Positions 20,958-32,158 of a stretch of 64,000 nt of DNA are shown here, piece by piece (position 1 is the stretch's first letter; the number at the start of each line of letters is the position of its first letter). This DNA is from Ilex aquifolium (lineage: Eukaryota; Streptophyta; Magnoliopsida; Aquifoliales; Aquifoliaceae). The position numbers were made by a program, and so were the translations under genes. The notes under the pieces are model-generated. The model did no database searches and was not told the origin of the DNA. It was given only the letters and a program-made list of their open reading frames with translations. The stretch spans positions 8,378,244-8,442,243 of the forward strand of contig OX637393.1 of assembly GCA_951799425.1 (NCBI GenBank), written 5' to 3'.

Positions 20958-23900
20958 ATGACGTCAAGCAAAGGAAAAGAAATTGTACAACTAGGTATGT
21001 GTAATTTAAATTTTGTTTTGAGATACTTAGGATTCATTTTCGATTGCTAATTTTTTTTTTTTTTACAAATTGGTATGCATGGTATGTAGTGATAATGATA
21101 AATATTATTTGCACCACTAAAATAGTGTCTTCTATTATTTTTGAATATGTGTAGACCAAAGTGATGATGATGATAATGTTGAAGAGAACTATGGTCACGA
21201 CTATATTGATGTTCCAAATGGTGTGTTGAGTAGCCAAAGTAATGAATTTAAGTTAAAAGTTGGCATGGTTGCATATAGTGAAGAAGAAGCTTTTAATATG
21301 TATAACAAATATGCATATAACAAAGGTTTCAGCATTCGAAGAGATCAAAAGAGTTTTAAAAGGAACACTGGTGAACTTATTCTCATAGCTTTGTATGTTC
21401 AAAAGAGGGGTTTAGGGAATTTACAGATCCTACTCAAGTGAAGAAGGCGGAGAGGTTAGAGACTAAGTGTGGTTGTCGGGCTCGAGTGGTGTTTAAAGTG
21501 GAAAATGGTGTTTATACAATTAGCCAATTAATCACTGAGCATAATCACCCATTTGTTGAACCAAACCAAAGGCATTTAATAAGGTCTTCACGTACAATGC
21601 ATAACACAAGTAAGGGTGTTATCAAATCCATGAGTGAAGCTGGTATAAGAGCAACCAAGACATATGCATACTTGTTAAATGAAGCAGGTGGTTATCAAAA
21701 TGTTGGATTTACTGAGCGTGATTGTCAAAATTTTATACAAGTTGAACGATCAAAAAAAATTGAAGCTGGTGATGAACAGAGTTTAATAAATTATTTCAAG
21801 CACAAGCAAGCAATGGAGCAAATGTTTTTTTATACTGTACAAGTTGATGAAGAGAATCGAATGACAAATTTTTTTTGGAGGGATGGATTATCAAAATTGG
21901 ATTATGAATGTTTTGGAGATGTTGTAGTTTTTGACACCACCTACCGTACGAACAAATATAACATGATTTGTTCTCCATTTGTTGAGGTTAATCATCATTG
22001 GAAAAATGTGTTATTTGGTTGTGCATTTTTATGTGATGAGACAACAGCTTCATTCGTTTGGTTATTTGAGACTTTTCTTGAAGCTATGGATTATAAGGCA
22101 CCCAAAACTATTTTTACTGATCAAGACCATGCGATGGCAAATGCCATTGCGAGAGTGCTTCCTAATACACAGCATCGTTTATGTCAGTGGCATATCTCAA
22201 AAAATGTTACTTCGAATATTTCTGGTCTTTATCAACAATCTGGTTTTAGGGAGATGTTCTCATATCTTTTGTATAAATGTGAAAGTGAAAATGAATTTGA
22301 GGAAAAATGGACAGAAATGATTGATAAATGGGGTTGTTTGAATGAATCGTGGCTTCGGAAATTATATGATCTTCGTCGAAAATGGGCTCCAATCTTTAGT
22401 TGTGATACATTTTCATGCAACATTCGGGCTAGTCAAAGGAGTGAAAGTACAAATAATGTTTTCCAACATATGGCATGCAAGACAATGAGTCTTACTGAAT
22501 TTGTGCATCACTATGAACAAAATGCTGAAAAGATGCGTGAGGCTGAAGTGAATGATGATCACAATTGTGCTCATGGAAAACCTCGTATTATTTGTCGTAG
22601 TAGTGGGCTTCTTAGACATGCATGTAAGGTGTATACGCATAAAATGTTTGCGGTGTTTCGAGACGAGTTTTTGCAATCTCTTTCTGAAATAGAAGTTGAA
22701 TCCACTTGTACTGATGCACTGCACACATATAAGTTGAAAAGGGAGGGTGGTCATCAAGAACACATTATACAGTTTAACTCCTCTGATTGTTCACTCTCAT
22801 GTAGTTGTAAACAATATCAGTCATTGGGATTGTTGTGCCGCCATGCATGGAGAGTTTTAAATTTGAATGGTGTCAATAAAATTCCCGAACAATATATATT
22901 GAGGAGGTGGACAAAAGCTGCGAAACATGGAATTGTAATGGATAGACAGAATGTTCCACTATTGGATACTAGTGGAAACTCGGCAAAAACAGTGCGGCTC
23001 AACAAGTTAATGCGCAAAGCCTTTAGTCTTATGAATTTGAGTGCTAATTCTGATGCCACAACTGAGATTGCAGATCATGATATGGACAATACATTTGAGA
23101 AAGTTACAAAATTTAATGCAATATCCAGTGAAAATGATACATTTGAAGATGACAGAAATATTTCTTTATCAATAAATGAGACTCCAATATTGGATCCCCC
23201 GAGATTGAGAAAAAAAGGTCAAACATATGGTCGAATGAAAGGTTTTCTGGAGAAGAAAAAAAAAAGTCTAGAAAGGCAGATGTGAGCATATCTCAAATAC
23301 CACAACCAACTAATGCTATGACAGGTAAAAATATTTTTGCTATATATATAAAGTATTTTTTTTTAATTTTTAAAATGAATACTTTAATTTTCTCTCTTTT
23401 TTATTCTAGGAATGCAATCATCTATGTTAGGTGCTTCATCTTTACATTCGTTTGGGATGCAAATGAGTGAAAACTACCAAAACCAGGTATGATTATACTT
23501 TTAAACGAATTTTTTATCCACATGAATCTTATATTTTTTTTTTGTCTGAAAGTGTATTATTAAATTACTCGTTGTTTCATTCTTTGTAGTTTGTTCCCAT
23601 GTTTGATATGATAACACCAAATGTTCATACGAGCATGCAAGCAACCAATTCGGTATTTTTGTCAAATGGTTATATACAATTAAAATAAACTCATTAAAGT
23701 CAGGTATGCATTTTGATTGTTATTATCTGTTGTTGATACAGATGCAGATGTTTCAATACTCAAATATGTCTTTTACAAGTTTGTTACAAACAAACTTCTC
23801 TATGTCCCATTTAAGTCAGGTATGTTTCCGACATCTAACTTATATAAAAGTATTTTCTTATGTACTACATAAACTAACAAAACAAATATGACAATCTTGC

Positions 23901-23983
23901 AGGGTGCTTCCAACAATGTCATAGGAAGTCCAAATTCTCTCAATCCATCAGACATGAATCAAGAATTTCATCATAATAAATAG
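20958..23983 (+). pseudogene. FAR1/FHY3-type MULE transposase, two apparent frameshifts
   Basis: Predicted exons: 20958-20994, 21155-23324, 23410-23486, 23590-23652, 23742-23819 and 23903-23983, all with GT/AG borders and fitting phases. The N-terminus holds a FAR1 DNA-binding zinc domain (CGCRAR...EHNHP). The MULE transposase core has FDTTY, TDQDHA and a later Glu in RSEST. A SWIM zinc finger follows (CSCKQYQSLGLLCRHAW). A basic nuclear-signal-like stretch and Met/Gln/Ser-rich short exons end it. The reading frame slips near 21380-21390, before the conserved VCSKEGF block, and again in the ten-A run at 23256-23265. Both could be decay or assembly errors. The longest continuous frame is 21438-23285. 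Because it sits between TIRs it is a mobile transposase, not a domesticated FAR1 gene. Confidence 0.88.
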
Positions 23984-24228
23984 AATCTCTATTCAGTGAA
24001 AATTGTAAACTGATGGATTATTTTGGGTCATTAATTTTGTGGCCATTGATGCTAAAGGATAAGAATAAGTTTTCAGCTTATTTTGTTGGAAAGAATTTGT
24101 TGTGTTAGAGACAAATTATTGTTAATCATGATCAATCCTTATATATCATATGAAAAAATTGTAACCCATGAGTAAATAGGAAAACTGACATGTTAATTGT
24201 GTTGTTAAACCGGGTCTTATTATTTGAC

Positions 24229-24433
24229 AATTATTGTGTTGTTAATGTAGATGGAAATGTTTCAATACTCAATTTGCTACAAACCAATTTTTTGCACCCA
24301 ATTTGAGTCATTTTCAATATTTAACTTGATTAAATTCAGTTTGAAATATCAAAAAAAAAACTTGTAAATTTCTTCCAAAAGTGTTATAGGAACTCCAAGT
24401 TCTCTCAATCCATCAAATATGAATCAAGCATGA
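24229..24433 (+). repeat. degraded duplicate of the last two transposase exons
   Basis: GATGGAAATGTTTCAATACTC matches the exon at 23742, and AGGAACTCCAAGTTCTCTCAATCCATCA matches the last exon at 23903, in the same order with a changed space between. A still weaker piece (TTCTTCCAACAGCGAAATGG) follows at about 24491. Copying of the gene end inside the element is inferred. Confidence 0.75.
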
Positions 24434-24568
24434 GAAAGTTACATACCAACAGCAAAATGGATCAAGTGTTACAGAAATTAATCAAGATTTCTTCCAACAG
24501 CGAAATGGAGCAATGAACAGTTTTTTTGTCAAAGAATTGCAAAAAGTTACGGACCAATAACAATGAGG

Positions 24569-25276
24569 CACACTTTTTTTTTTTTATAAGTAAATAAATT
24601 TTATTTCAAAGAAATAAAAATATTACAATAAAACTCAAAACATGCCTTAATAGGCTCATAAAACAATATTGAATAATTGCTCGATCTCCATTAGTTTATG
24701 AAATTAAATCAAGCTATCTACAAGGAGAACAAAAATAATTAAACCCAACTAAATAATATAATTTGTGCACATGGGTCCAACTAAACCCAACAAAATTAAT
24801 CGGCGGCAACAGCTTTTGCAGCCCACCACGTCCAAGAAAAACAAGGGCACGCGCCAACATGGTTTGTGGTCCACGCGGCGTCTACCCAACACCCTTATCA
24901 CGCACCAGCCAAGATTAAAGCTCAGAGCTATGGCAGTGGTAATCAACAGTCCATTGTTGCAACTTATTGAAAACCAACTTCAGATGTAAGATTTTCAGAC
25001 CGCACCCTTTGAAGCAAAAACTCAAGAACAAGCCCCAAAAAACAATCCAACCTGCACCGTATGGATTTTATCCCCGAACCCACTATTACAGACATTGGTT
25101 GCGTGAGCTCAAAATAAAAAACCAAGGGCCTCACGTTGAGCAAGTGTGCCGCCTTCAATTCGGTCAAACACTTTTGGTCTTCAATCGGTTTTGCCACAAG
25201 AATAAGCACCATCAGCAGTGTGGCCCTGGTTAACTCAAACCACTCGTAGAAGCGCTCGGCTGCTGGAATAGTAGGT
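24569..25276 (-). mobile_element. poly(A)-ended retroposon inside the MULE (uncertain)
   Basis: A 13-14 base T run at about 24569-24582, then TTTATTTCAAAGAAATAAAAATA, reads on the minus strand like the 3' end and tail of an L1-type LINE or retrocopy. TAACAATGA occurs just before the T run (about 24553) and again near 25278, a possible target duplication. The body has higher GC than its surroundings and no recognisable coding domain. Confidence 0.4.
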
Positions 25277-25600
25277 ACTAACAATGAACACCCGCAAAAA
25301 TTGATCTGACCATGAACCGTGAACCCACAAGAGTTAGAGAGAAAAATAATCCATTTAAGGGAGGCAGCAATGGTGGGCTGAAGAGAAAAAATAAAAATAA
25401 ATCTTATGAGAAGATTTGTAGTTGCAGACTTATTTATAGTACATATTCAAATTTTAAAATATAAGGCGGGAGATATAAAAGTTGAATTTTAAGAGAATAG
25501 AGAGATAATAAAATAGAGTTTGATTTAAAATGATGTGACAGTTGGAAGTTGGACAGAGAAATTTTGAAAGAGGAGAGAGAAGACAGAAAAATAAACAGTT

Positions 25601-25739
25601 ATATTTGTCAATTCATTTTGGCTGATATGGCAAGTTTCTGCCATCATCTGACTATTTGGTGAGATGGCTGTTTTTGATTGGTGGTGAGCACCATGTAAGC
25701 ATGACAGCTTGGTACCCTATGAGCACAGAATATTTTCTC
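25601..25739 (-). repeat. right terminal inverted repeat of the MULE
   Basis: Inverted partner of 20201-20340. It ends AATATTTTCTC immediately before the 9-bp target duplication. Confidence 0.93.
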
Positions 25740-25748
25740 CCAAAAAAC

Positions 25749-26046
25749 AAAAGAACGGCTGGTGGCTAGGTTTTACTTTAGCGCCAACTCTATTGATCTG
25801 CTCAACTATGACCTCGAGCTTATTTTTCATCTTAAACCATTGAATTTCTCAGATTGTCTTTCCACTGTAGTTATTATTTTCACGTTATCTCAAACGTAAG
25901 TTTTTATTGTTTTTTTGACAAAAATTGTCTATTTATCAAGGTTAAGGTAAACAAAACAAAATTGTCTATTCGTTTTTCCATTCAAACTATAGTCACGGCA
26001 CTAACTAATGCATGGTTATAAATTATAACACTGGACAACTATGACC
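25749..26046. other. intergenic AT-rich DNA
   Basis: Nothing recognised between the MULE and the CCGCCA repeat. Confidence 0.6.
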
Positions 26047-26102
26047 ACTGCCACCGCCACCGCCACCGCCACCGCCACCGCCACCGCCACCGCCACCGCC
26101 AC
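26047..26102. repeat. CCGCCA hexanucleotide repeat
   Basis: About nine units of GCCACC. A related short CCGCCA stretch (28244-28263) stands at the matching place in the second copy of the neighbouring duplication. Confidence 0.95.
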
Positions 26103-26675
26103 GAAGCTGGCAGACGCATTTGGCTACGTAATACTTCAATGGCCACTCTTTTCTTGCCTTATAGACAGCACAACTTGCAAGTGTACATGCAAAAACACAA
26201 CTGTATCGCCTTTGTGTCACAAAATGTTCAGGCCACGTATCAGCATGAAGAACCCTAGATTTAGGCTGGTCCCCATAACCAACTTCACCGACGTTCACAT
26301 GGGATGGGAGCAAACAACTCCCTTCCCATTCATCCTCTGAAAAATCAATGGTATTCCTACTTCCTACGTCATTTGGAATATGTATTATATTGTTTCATTC
26401 GAAACCCAAGAAGTTCAGGTGGCTCTGTTCTATGAAACCGACCCTTTTTCATCTTGTTCTCGACTCTTTTTGACATAAAGAAATGACTGTGTGGAGCTGG
26501 CAAGTGGTTGGAATTGAAAGAAGAAAGATATAGGGGTTTCAAAAGTAGCCAACACCGCCACTTTTTTCGTATCGATTAACGTTTTAAACAGTCCAAAATT
26601 ATTTCTTTTTTTTTAGGAAAAGGGCATGCAGTCATGGTTTCATACATGTGGCATAGATTTCAACACTGCTTGAGA
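26103..26675. repeat. direct duplication, copy A
   Basis: Aligns with 28277-28862. Shared blocks include GCCACGTATCAGCATGAAGA, CCCTAGATTTAGGCT, AACTTCACCGACGTTCACAT, CAAAAGTAGCCAACACCGCCA and CATACATGTGGCATAGATTTCA. Copies differ by many substitutions and small gaps. No coding frame is conserved between them. It could be a duplicated intergenic segment or two copies of an unrecognised repeat. Confidence 0.85.
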
Positions 26676-26875
26676 CCTTTTTGTCAGCGGCGGAGTCGGG
26701 ACCTTTTGTCAGCGGTGCAGTCGGCATTTTTTGTCAGTGGGATCATTCAAAAATTTTCTAATTCTCATTTTCATGATATATACATATTTGTCAAAGGGGT
26801 TAAAAGACAATGTTATGATTGTCTTCATAGTTTTCATAAGCATAAAAAAATTTTACTCTATCTCTTAAAACAAAA

Positions 26876-27047
26876 GAGAAATGATATTTGGACAAAAAAT
26901 ATTGACACATTTTGTTGACTCCAGCTATCACAATCATTGAATAGATAGTCGATTTTAATAAATACCGAGACCCATAGTAAAATTAATGACAATGATATTA
27001 GAAGTCAACAAATGATGTCAATATTTTTCGTCCAAGTAACATTGCTC
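26876..27047. mobile_element. MITE with ~47-bp terminal inverted repeats
   Basis: Left end GAGAAATGATATTTGGAC (26876) and right end GTCCAAGTAACATTGCTC (to 27047) are inverted, with arms reaching to about 26922 and from 27001. The arms share AAAAATATTGACA and TTGTTGACT. I could not see a clear target duplication. Confidence 0.75.
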
Positions 27048-28276
27048 ACAGTAGAAATAGGAGTTAAATTTCTTCACTTGCTTACACAAACAACAAGACA
27101 AGCGAAAGACAAAGAGGAGAGAGCCCTTAAAGCCCCCATTGAGCTCTATCTCACATTCAAGAACAAGAACTACAACAGGTTCTCCTCAAATTAAATTAAT
27201 ATGTTGAATGTTAATTAAAAGTCCTAGTAATTAAGAAAGAGGACAGACAAATAAAAAAAATGGCATCTTACAAATTCACCCTTTATGGAGAATAGGTAAC
27301 AACTCTTGCTCTCTTCTCAGCTCGTTGATAGCAACCATCTTAGTTTCCGGGAACAACCAGCAGGTTATATCTCATTTTTTTCGTATTTGTTCTAGCTATT
27401 CAACTATGACCTCAATTTTATTTTACAGTCAAATTATAGAAGTTTTCACAATGTCTCTTAGTTATGGTCATTGGTTTCGCATTGTTCTAAAAATAAACTT
27501 TTGTTATCTTTTCGATAGAAAATGCCCTCTTGTCGGGACAAAATGAAACAAATTAAAGATTATACAGGGAAACAATTTTCATCAAAATTATAATGAATGT
27601 TAATTACTAGGGCAATGTGAATCTAATAATTTTACCTTCTGGGAATCTATTAATTGGAGTTGATGGCGCAATTTAAAAAAAAAAAGCTATTTTATAACGA
27701 TGCCAAGTTTTGGATAATACCGCAAAGCACATCTCATTTGAAAATCTATTCAAATTTCAACCACCGGTGCGTCAAAATATGTGCAACACTCGACAAAAAA
27801 GTCACTTTATTCGAGTAATTCTCTTACTGTTTTATAACTAAGAATTCGAGACTACCTTGTAAATTTCAGATAGTTACTCAAGATCTACATGTTAAATCTC
27901 AAATCAATAAACCCAAAAATCTTTCAAAGTCAAACATTTATTTAGGAAAAAAAAAATCTTGCCATTTGAAAAATCTTATCATTTTTTAAACATGTGGCAA
28001 TGACAAAACGTACTCACCTCCAATGAAAATTTACCGTAAAATTTGTTTAAATTAATGTTATTAAGACCTAATTTATTAACTTAATTGACATGAAAATATA
28101 TAATTTTTTGTTATATTTTTTAATACTGTACAATATTTTATATGTAATAAATAGCAACTGACAATGTCAATTGGTCCAATGCATGGAACCATTACACGAG
28201 AGCATTCCCATGCACCACCAACACCGCAAACCACAATCACCACAGCCGCTGCCGCCGCCACCGCCTTATCTTTGGG
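27048..28276. other. intergenic AT-rich DNA
   Basis: No supported gene, RNA or element boundary. Confidence 0.55.
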
Positions 28277-28862
28277 CTACTTAGCTGGCAGCCGCATTTA
28301 GCTACGTCATATTTCAATGCCCAGCACAACATGCAAGTGTACATACAAAAACACAGCTGTATCGTCGTTGTGTCGCGAAATATTCTGGCCACGTATCAGC
28401 ATGAAGAACCCTAGATTTAGGCTGTCCCCATAACCAACTTCACCGACGTTCACATGAGAGAAAACAACACCCTTCTCATTCAACCTCTCTGAAAAATAAA
28501 TGTTGTTCCTACGTCATTTGGAATATGTATTATATTGTATCATTCGAAAACCCTAGAAGTTCAGGTGACTCTGTTCTGTTCTATGAAACCAACCCCTTTT
28601 TCATCTTGTTCTCGACTCTTCTTGACATAAAAGAAAATGACTGCCTGGAGCCGGCAAGTGGTTTTGGAATTGAAAGAAGAAAGGTCTTGGGGTTTCAAAA
28701 GTAGCCAACACCGCCAAACTTTTTCGTATCGATTAACGTTTAAACAGTCCAAATTTTTTTTTTCTTTTTTTGAGGAAAATGTTTAAATACTCTTTTTTTT
28801 TTTTTTTTTTGAAGAAAGGAGCATGCATTCATGGTTTTATACATGTGGCATAGATTTCATCC
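28277..28862. repeat. direct duplication, copy B
   Basis: Second copy of 26103-26675, offset by about 2.2 kb, same orientation. It contains extra T runs near 28757 and 28793. Confidence 0.85.
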
Positions 28863-28869
28863 CTTGTGA

Positions 28870-29504
28870 TATTTTGTTAAACAACCGTCAACATAAAAAG
28901 GTTAAGTTATTAAAGAATGATATAACATAAATATTTATCTAATACTCCCCCTCACGTGTGGCTCCTCTTTGAGTGGTTCATTCACGTGATTGTTTTCATT
29001 TTGATTTTTTTTGTAGGGATGAGACCTGGTGAAATTCGAACTCATAACTTCTAGGCTCTGATATTATCTTAAACAACTATCTACTCTAAAAAGTTAAACT
29101 AATAGAGAAATGTATAAGAGCATCTTCAATCATGACTTTAATTTTTACTCAAATTTAAATTAACATTTGAGTAAAAAGTTTGATTTGATACAAAGAGCTC
29201 TAATGGACATACTCAAATTTAAAGAAGGAGAAATCCAAATTTAATAAGGGCAAACTCAAATTTAAAAGAGAGGAAAGATGACTATTGGATCTTTAAAAGA
29301 GGGTGAAATTTCACCATTAAAGATTTTGGTAAGAATTTGAGTCTCTGTTGATTTGAGTAAAAAAATAAGTCTCTCTTGATTTGGTATAAGTTTGAGTCAA
29401 AGTTTAGAGCTACTTTTTTGGACTTTTTTACTCAAATTTAAATTTGAATCTAAATTTGAGTCAGGGTTAGAGGTGTTCTAACATAAATTTTATCTAATAT
29501 ATTT
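28870..29504 (-). mobile_element. TRIM (miniature LTR retrotransposon) with a nested MITE
   Basis: On the minus strand: 5' LTR 29499-29067 (interrupted), PBS TAATATCAGAGCC at 29066-29054 (the initiator-Met type TGGTATCAGAGCC with changes), short noncoding centre, polypurine tract GTGAGGGGGAG just before 28944, and 3' LTR 28944-28875 (70 bp). TATTT flanks the whole at 28870-28874 and 29500-29504 as a 5-bp target duplication. It has no coding capacity and relied on proteins from other elements. Confidence 0.85.
29118..29478. mobile_element. Tourist-type MITE (PIF/Harbinger-like) nested in the TRIM LTR
   Basis: Ends GAGCATCTTCAATCATGACT and, inverted, GAACACCTCTAACCCTGACT. TAA at 29115-29117 and 29479-29481 is the target duplication. 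The other TRIM LTR reads ATATAACATAAAT...ATCTAATA without the insert, so it shows the empty site. Confidence 0.88.
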
Positions 29505-29880
29505 TTGTCAATGACAGAGACGGAGTCGGGATTTTTTTTTTGTTAGTGGAATATATATATATCAATCAAATAGAAAAAACGAATTAGAATTTTTTAAATA
29601 TAAAAATTAAGCTCAATGACACTTTGTCTATGGATAGATTTTAAATATCTCATTTTACATTTTAAAAAATTAAGAATTAAAATTTATTTAATGAATTATT
29701 GTTTCTTTCACGTTCCACTAAGTAGTACTATAAGCCTCTCTTTGATGTCCTAGAGTAGCATAGAACCTACAAAGACCACATGGTCGGGGTCCTTGTCAAC
29801 CTGCACTGACTCTAGCTGTTCTAACGGCGTAGGTTAGGTCTCGATCTTGTCTCTCGTGTCTAGGTCCTGTAACTGAACAG
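29505..29880. other. AT-rich spacer with the ragged end of the gypsy relic
   Basis: Low-complexity AT DNA up to about 29740, then higher-GC sequence that looks continuous with the decayed gypsy gag. No pol follows. Confidence 0.5.
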
Positions 29881-29907
29881 ATTCCACCTCTTTCTACCTC
29901 ATGGATG

Positions 29908-32100
29908 CTACATAGCATTCTCTGGCGAGCGTTGCTCTCCTCTCGCCACTCTGACTCCATTTTCTATTGGGAATTTCATGACCAAGTGATATGCTGAAGA
30001 GATGCCTCTGATGGAGTTAAGGGAGGGTCTACCAAGCAGGACGTTATAGGCGGAAGGTGCATCTAACACTAGAAAACGGACTGTGGTGGTAATCTGGCAA
30101 GGGTGATCTCCCAATGTGAGGACGAGCTGGATAGATCCCACAGGTAGGACTATTTCCCCTGAGAAACCCAAGAGATGGGTCCTCATGGGTTCGAGCTTCA
30201 ACTTGTCTATCCCGAGCTATTCGAATGCAGAGAGAAAAATGATATCAGTCAAGCTGCCATTATCTATGAGGATGCGATGTACGGTTTTGTTAGTAATGAT
30301 GACTTTAACCATCAAAGGGTTGTCATGAGAGAGCTGAAACCCCTATAAGTCTGTATCCGAGAAGGTTATCTTCATGTCTCTACGTGGGGCCTTTCGAATC
30401 ATCTGGATATCAAGGAAATCGTTTGACCTAGCCCTCCTAGCGTAGGTTCTTCTCGTCAAGTCTGACTCACCTACTCTTGCAAAGCCCCCTGAGATGACTC
30501 TTATCTCACCCTGGGCCTGTTGGTGCTACTACTGGGCTGGCCCTGTAGCTCGGTCGTCCATATGTCACTCGTTTCGATCTCTTCCTTCCCCCGCTACGTA
30601 ATGCCGCAAATGGCCTCGTTGTGCTAGATATTCTATCTCCTTTTTCAGCTGGATACAATCGTCGGTATCATGACCAGTGCCCTTGTGGAAGTCACAGTAC
30701 TTGGTGAGATCACGCCTCCGAGGGTCAGACTTCATCCTTGACATCCATCTGACGAACCTCTCATTTTGGACCTCGTGGAAGACCTAAGAGATGGTGGCAT
30801 TTAGGGGGGTGAGTCGAGCTGGTGCATACCGTGGTTGAAGCTCCTGAGGCAGTGGGCCAAGATGATCTCTGACATTTCCCCATCGCTTTGGGGAGGGTTC
30901 TCTTTCCTTCCTTTGGGACCGATCTCGCTTTTTCTCCTTTCTTGGGCTACGTTCTCTTTTTTTCTTCTCACCCTCAATTGAAGTTGTCAATCCTCCTTTC
31001 ATGCGGAGAGCCTCCTTTTCGTTTATGTACTTCTCAACCTTAGTGAGGACCTCTATCATTGTTGTCTAGGGGTTTTTGGCAATTGAAAACAGCAAATCCT
31101 TGGACTGGAGGCCAAACCCAGACATGAAGTTCGTCAAGGCGAACTTGTCATCTACATTTTCTACATTCAAGGACTCCTGGTTAAATCTCTGAACGTAGCT
31201 CCGGAGAGACTCATTGGATCCCTATTTGACGCTTAGAAGATGGTAGGATGGTTTTTGGTAAGTTCGTGCCCCGATGAAATGAGACACGAACTGTATAGAA
31301 AGTTCTCGAAAAGAAGAAATTGATGATGGCTGAAGTCTGTTAAACCAGGCTATCGTCGACCCCTTAAGGGTTATGGCGAAAGCTCGGCAACGAATGAGGT
31401 CAGGATACCCGTGGAGTTTCATCTTATTTTGTATGATTTAAGATGTTCCACAGGGTCCTTAGTCCCATCAAATGTCTCTATCTGTGGCATCCGAAATTTC
31501 TAAGGCAGAGGAAAATGCAAGATCTCTGTAGCGAATTGAGACTCGGTTTGTTGGACTAGGGCATCCATGGTGACAGGGGTTTTCCCTTGCACCGCCTCCT
31601 TCACGTTTTCTAGCTCCTACTGGATTTCTCAGAACCTTTGTTCCCAGAATTGGTCCATGGTATCATGCTATGGAGGAGGAAGAGGAGGAGGGTCCTCTCT
31701 GGGAAAGGCTCTGGGCCTCATCATCTGTCCGTTCTTCTGGCTGTCTTCGACGGTGGTTTTCTCCTGAGTGGCTATGGTCATGGAGATCAGTGACCCCATT
31801 AGGCGGTGGCATCTGGCAATCTTGAGGATGAGTATCATTTTGAGCTGGCGGCAACAATGCAGGAGGCGCAAGCGAGACCTGAGGGAGGTGATGCGCTTGT
31901 ATCCATGCCATGAGGTCCTGGTTTTGTTTCATCAGCTGCATTGTGGTCTGGCGATACGTCTCCAGCTCATTGAGTGGAGCTGGGTCCATTACCGAATGGT
32001 CATTCTCGACGTTTATCGTCGGGGTTGGGAGGTTTCCTGGTCGGTTCTGCTAGGTTTGCGGATTCGCGTGAGACTTTCTCATATTTCGAGTGGAGACCAT
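29908..32100 (-). pseudogene. decayed gag-protease of a second Tat-like gypsy element
   Basis: Starts MVSTRN at 32100, like MVNTRQ in the young element. Then come remnants of a gag domain (FAITLKGSTIAWFNRL near 31400-31330), a Lys/Arg-rich linker (31059-30784), a zinc-binding-like C-X2-H..GHDTDDC segment near 30690-30640 and a protease tail (LLGRPSLNSIRG near 30060-30000). Stops and frame changes break it in several places. The pol part is absent after about 29880. Confidence 0.8.
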
Positions 32101-32135
32101 CAAACCTAAAAATGTATGAAGGAAACGATGAAAAC

Positions 32136-32155
32136 CGTTTCCACAGACGCCGTCA
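32136..32155 (-). other. primer-binding site of the gypsy relic
   Basis: Minus strand TGACGGCGTCTGTGGAAACG corresponds to TGGCGCCGTCTGTGGGAA in the young element, with changes in the GGCGCC core. It lies 36 bases before the relic gag ATG and three bases from the LTR. Confidence 0.75.
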
Positions 32156-32158
32156 AGC

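Larger units (their letters stand above)
20192..25748. mobile_element. Mutator-like element (MULE) with FAR1-type transposase
   Basis: The element is 20201-25739 (5539 bp). A perfect 9-bp target duplication CCAAAAAAC flanks it (20192-20200 and 25740-25748). Terminal inverted repeats of about 140 bases begin GAGAAAATATT(A/C)TGTGCTC and lie at 20201-20340 and about 25601-25739; they differ at scattered positions. Inside are a FAR1-like transposase gene, a degraded copy of its last exons and a poly(A)-type insertion. The 9-bp duplication and long TIRs are diagnostic of Mutator superfamily elements. Confidence 0.96.

Noticed and set aside
29010-29060. tRNA B-box-like GAGTTCGAATTT on the minus strand
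   Set aside because: It lies next to the PBS of a TRIM with LTRs and target duplication, so a SINE or tRNA gene is not needed.
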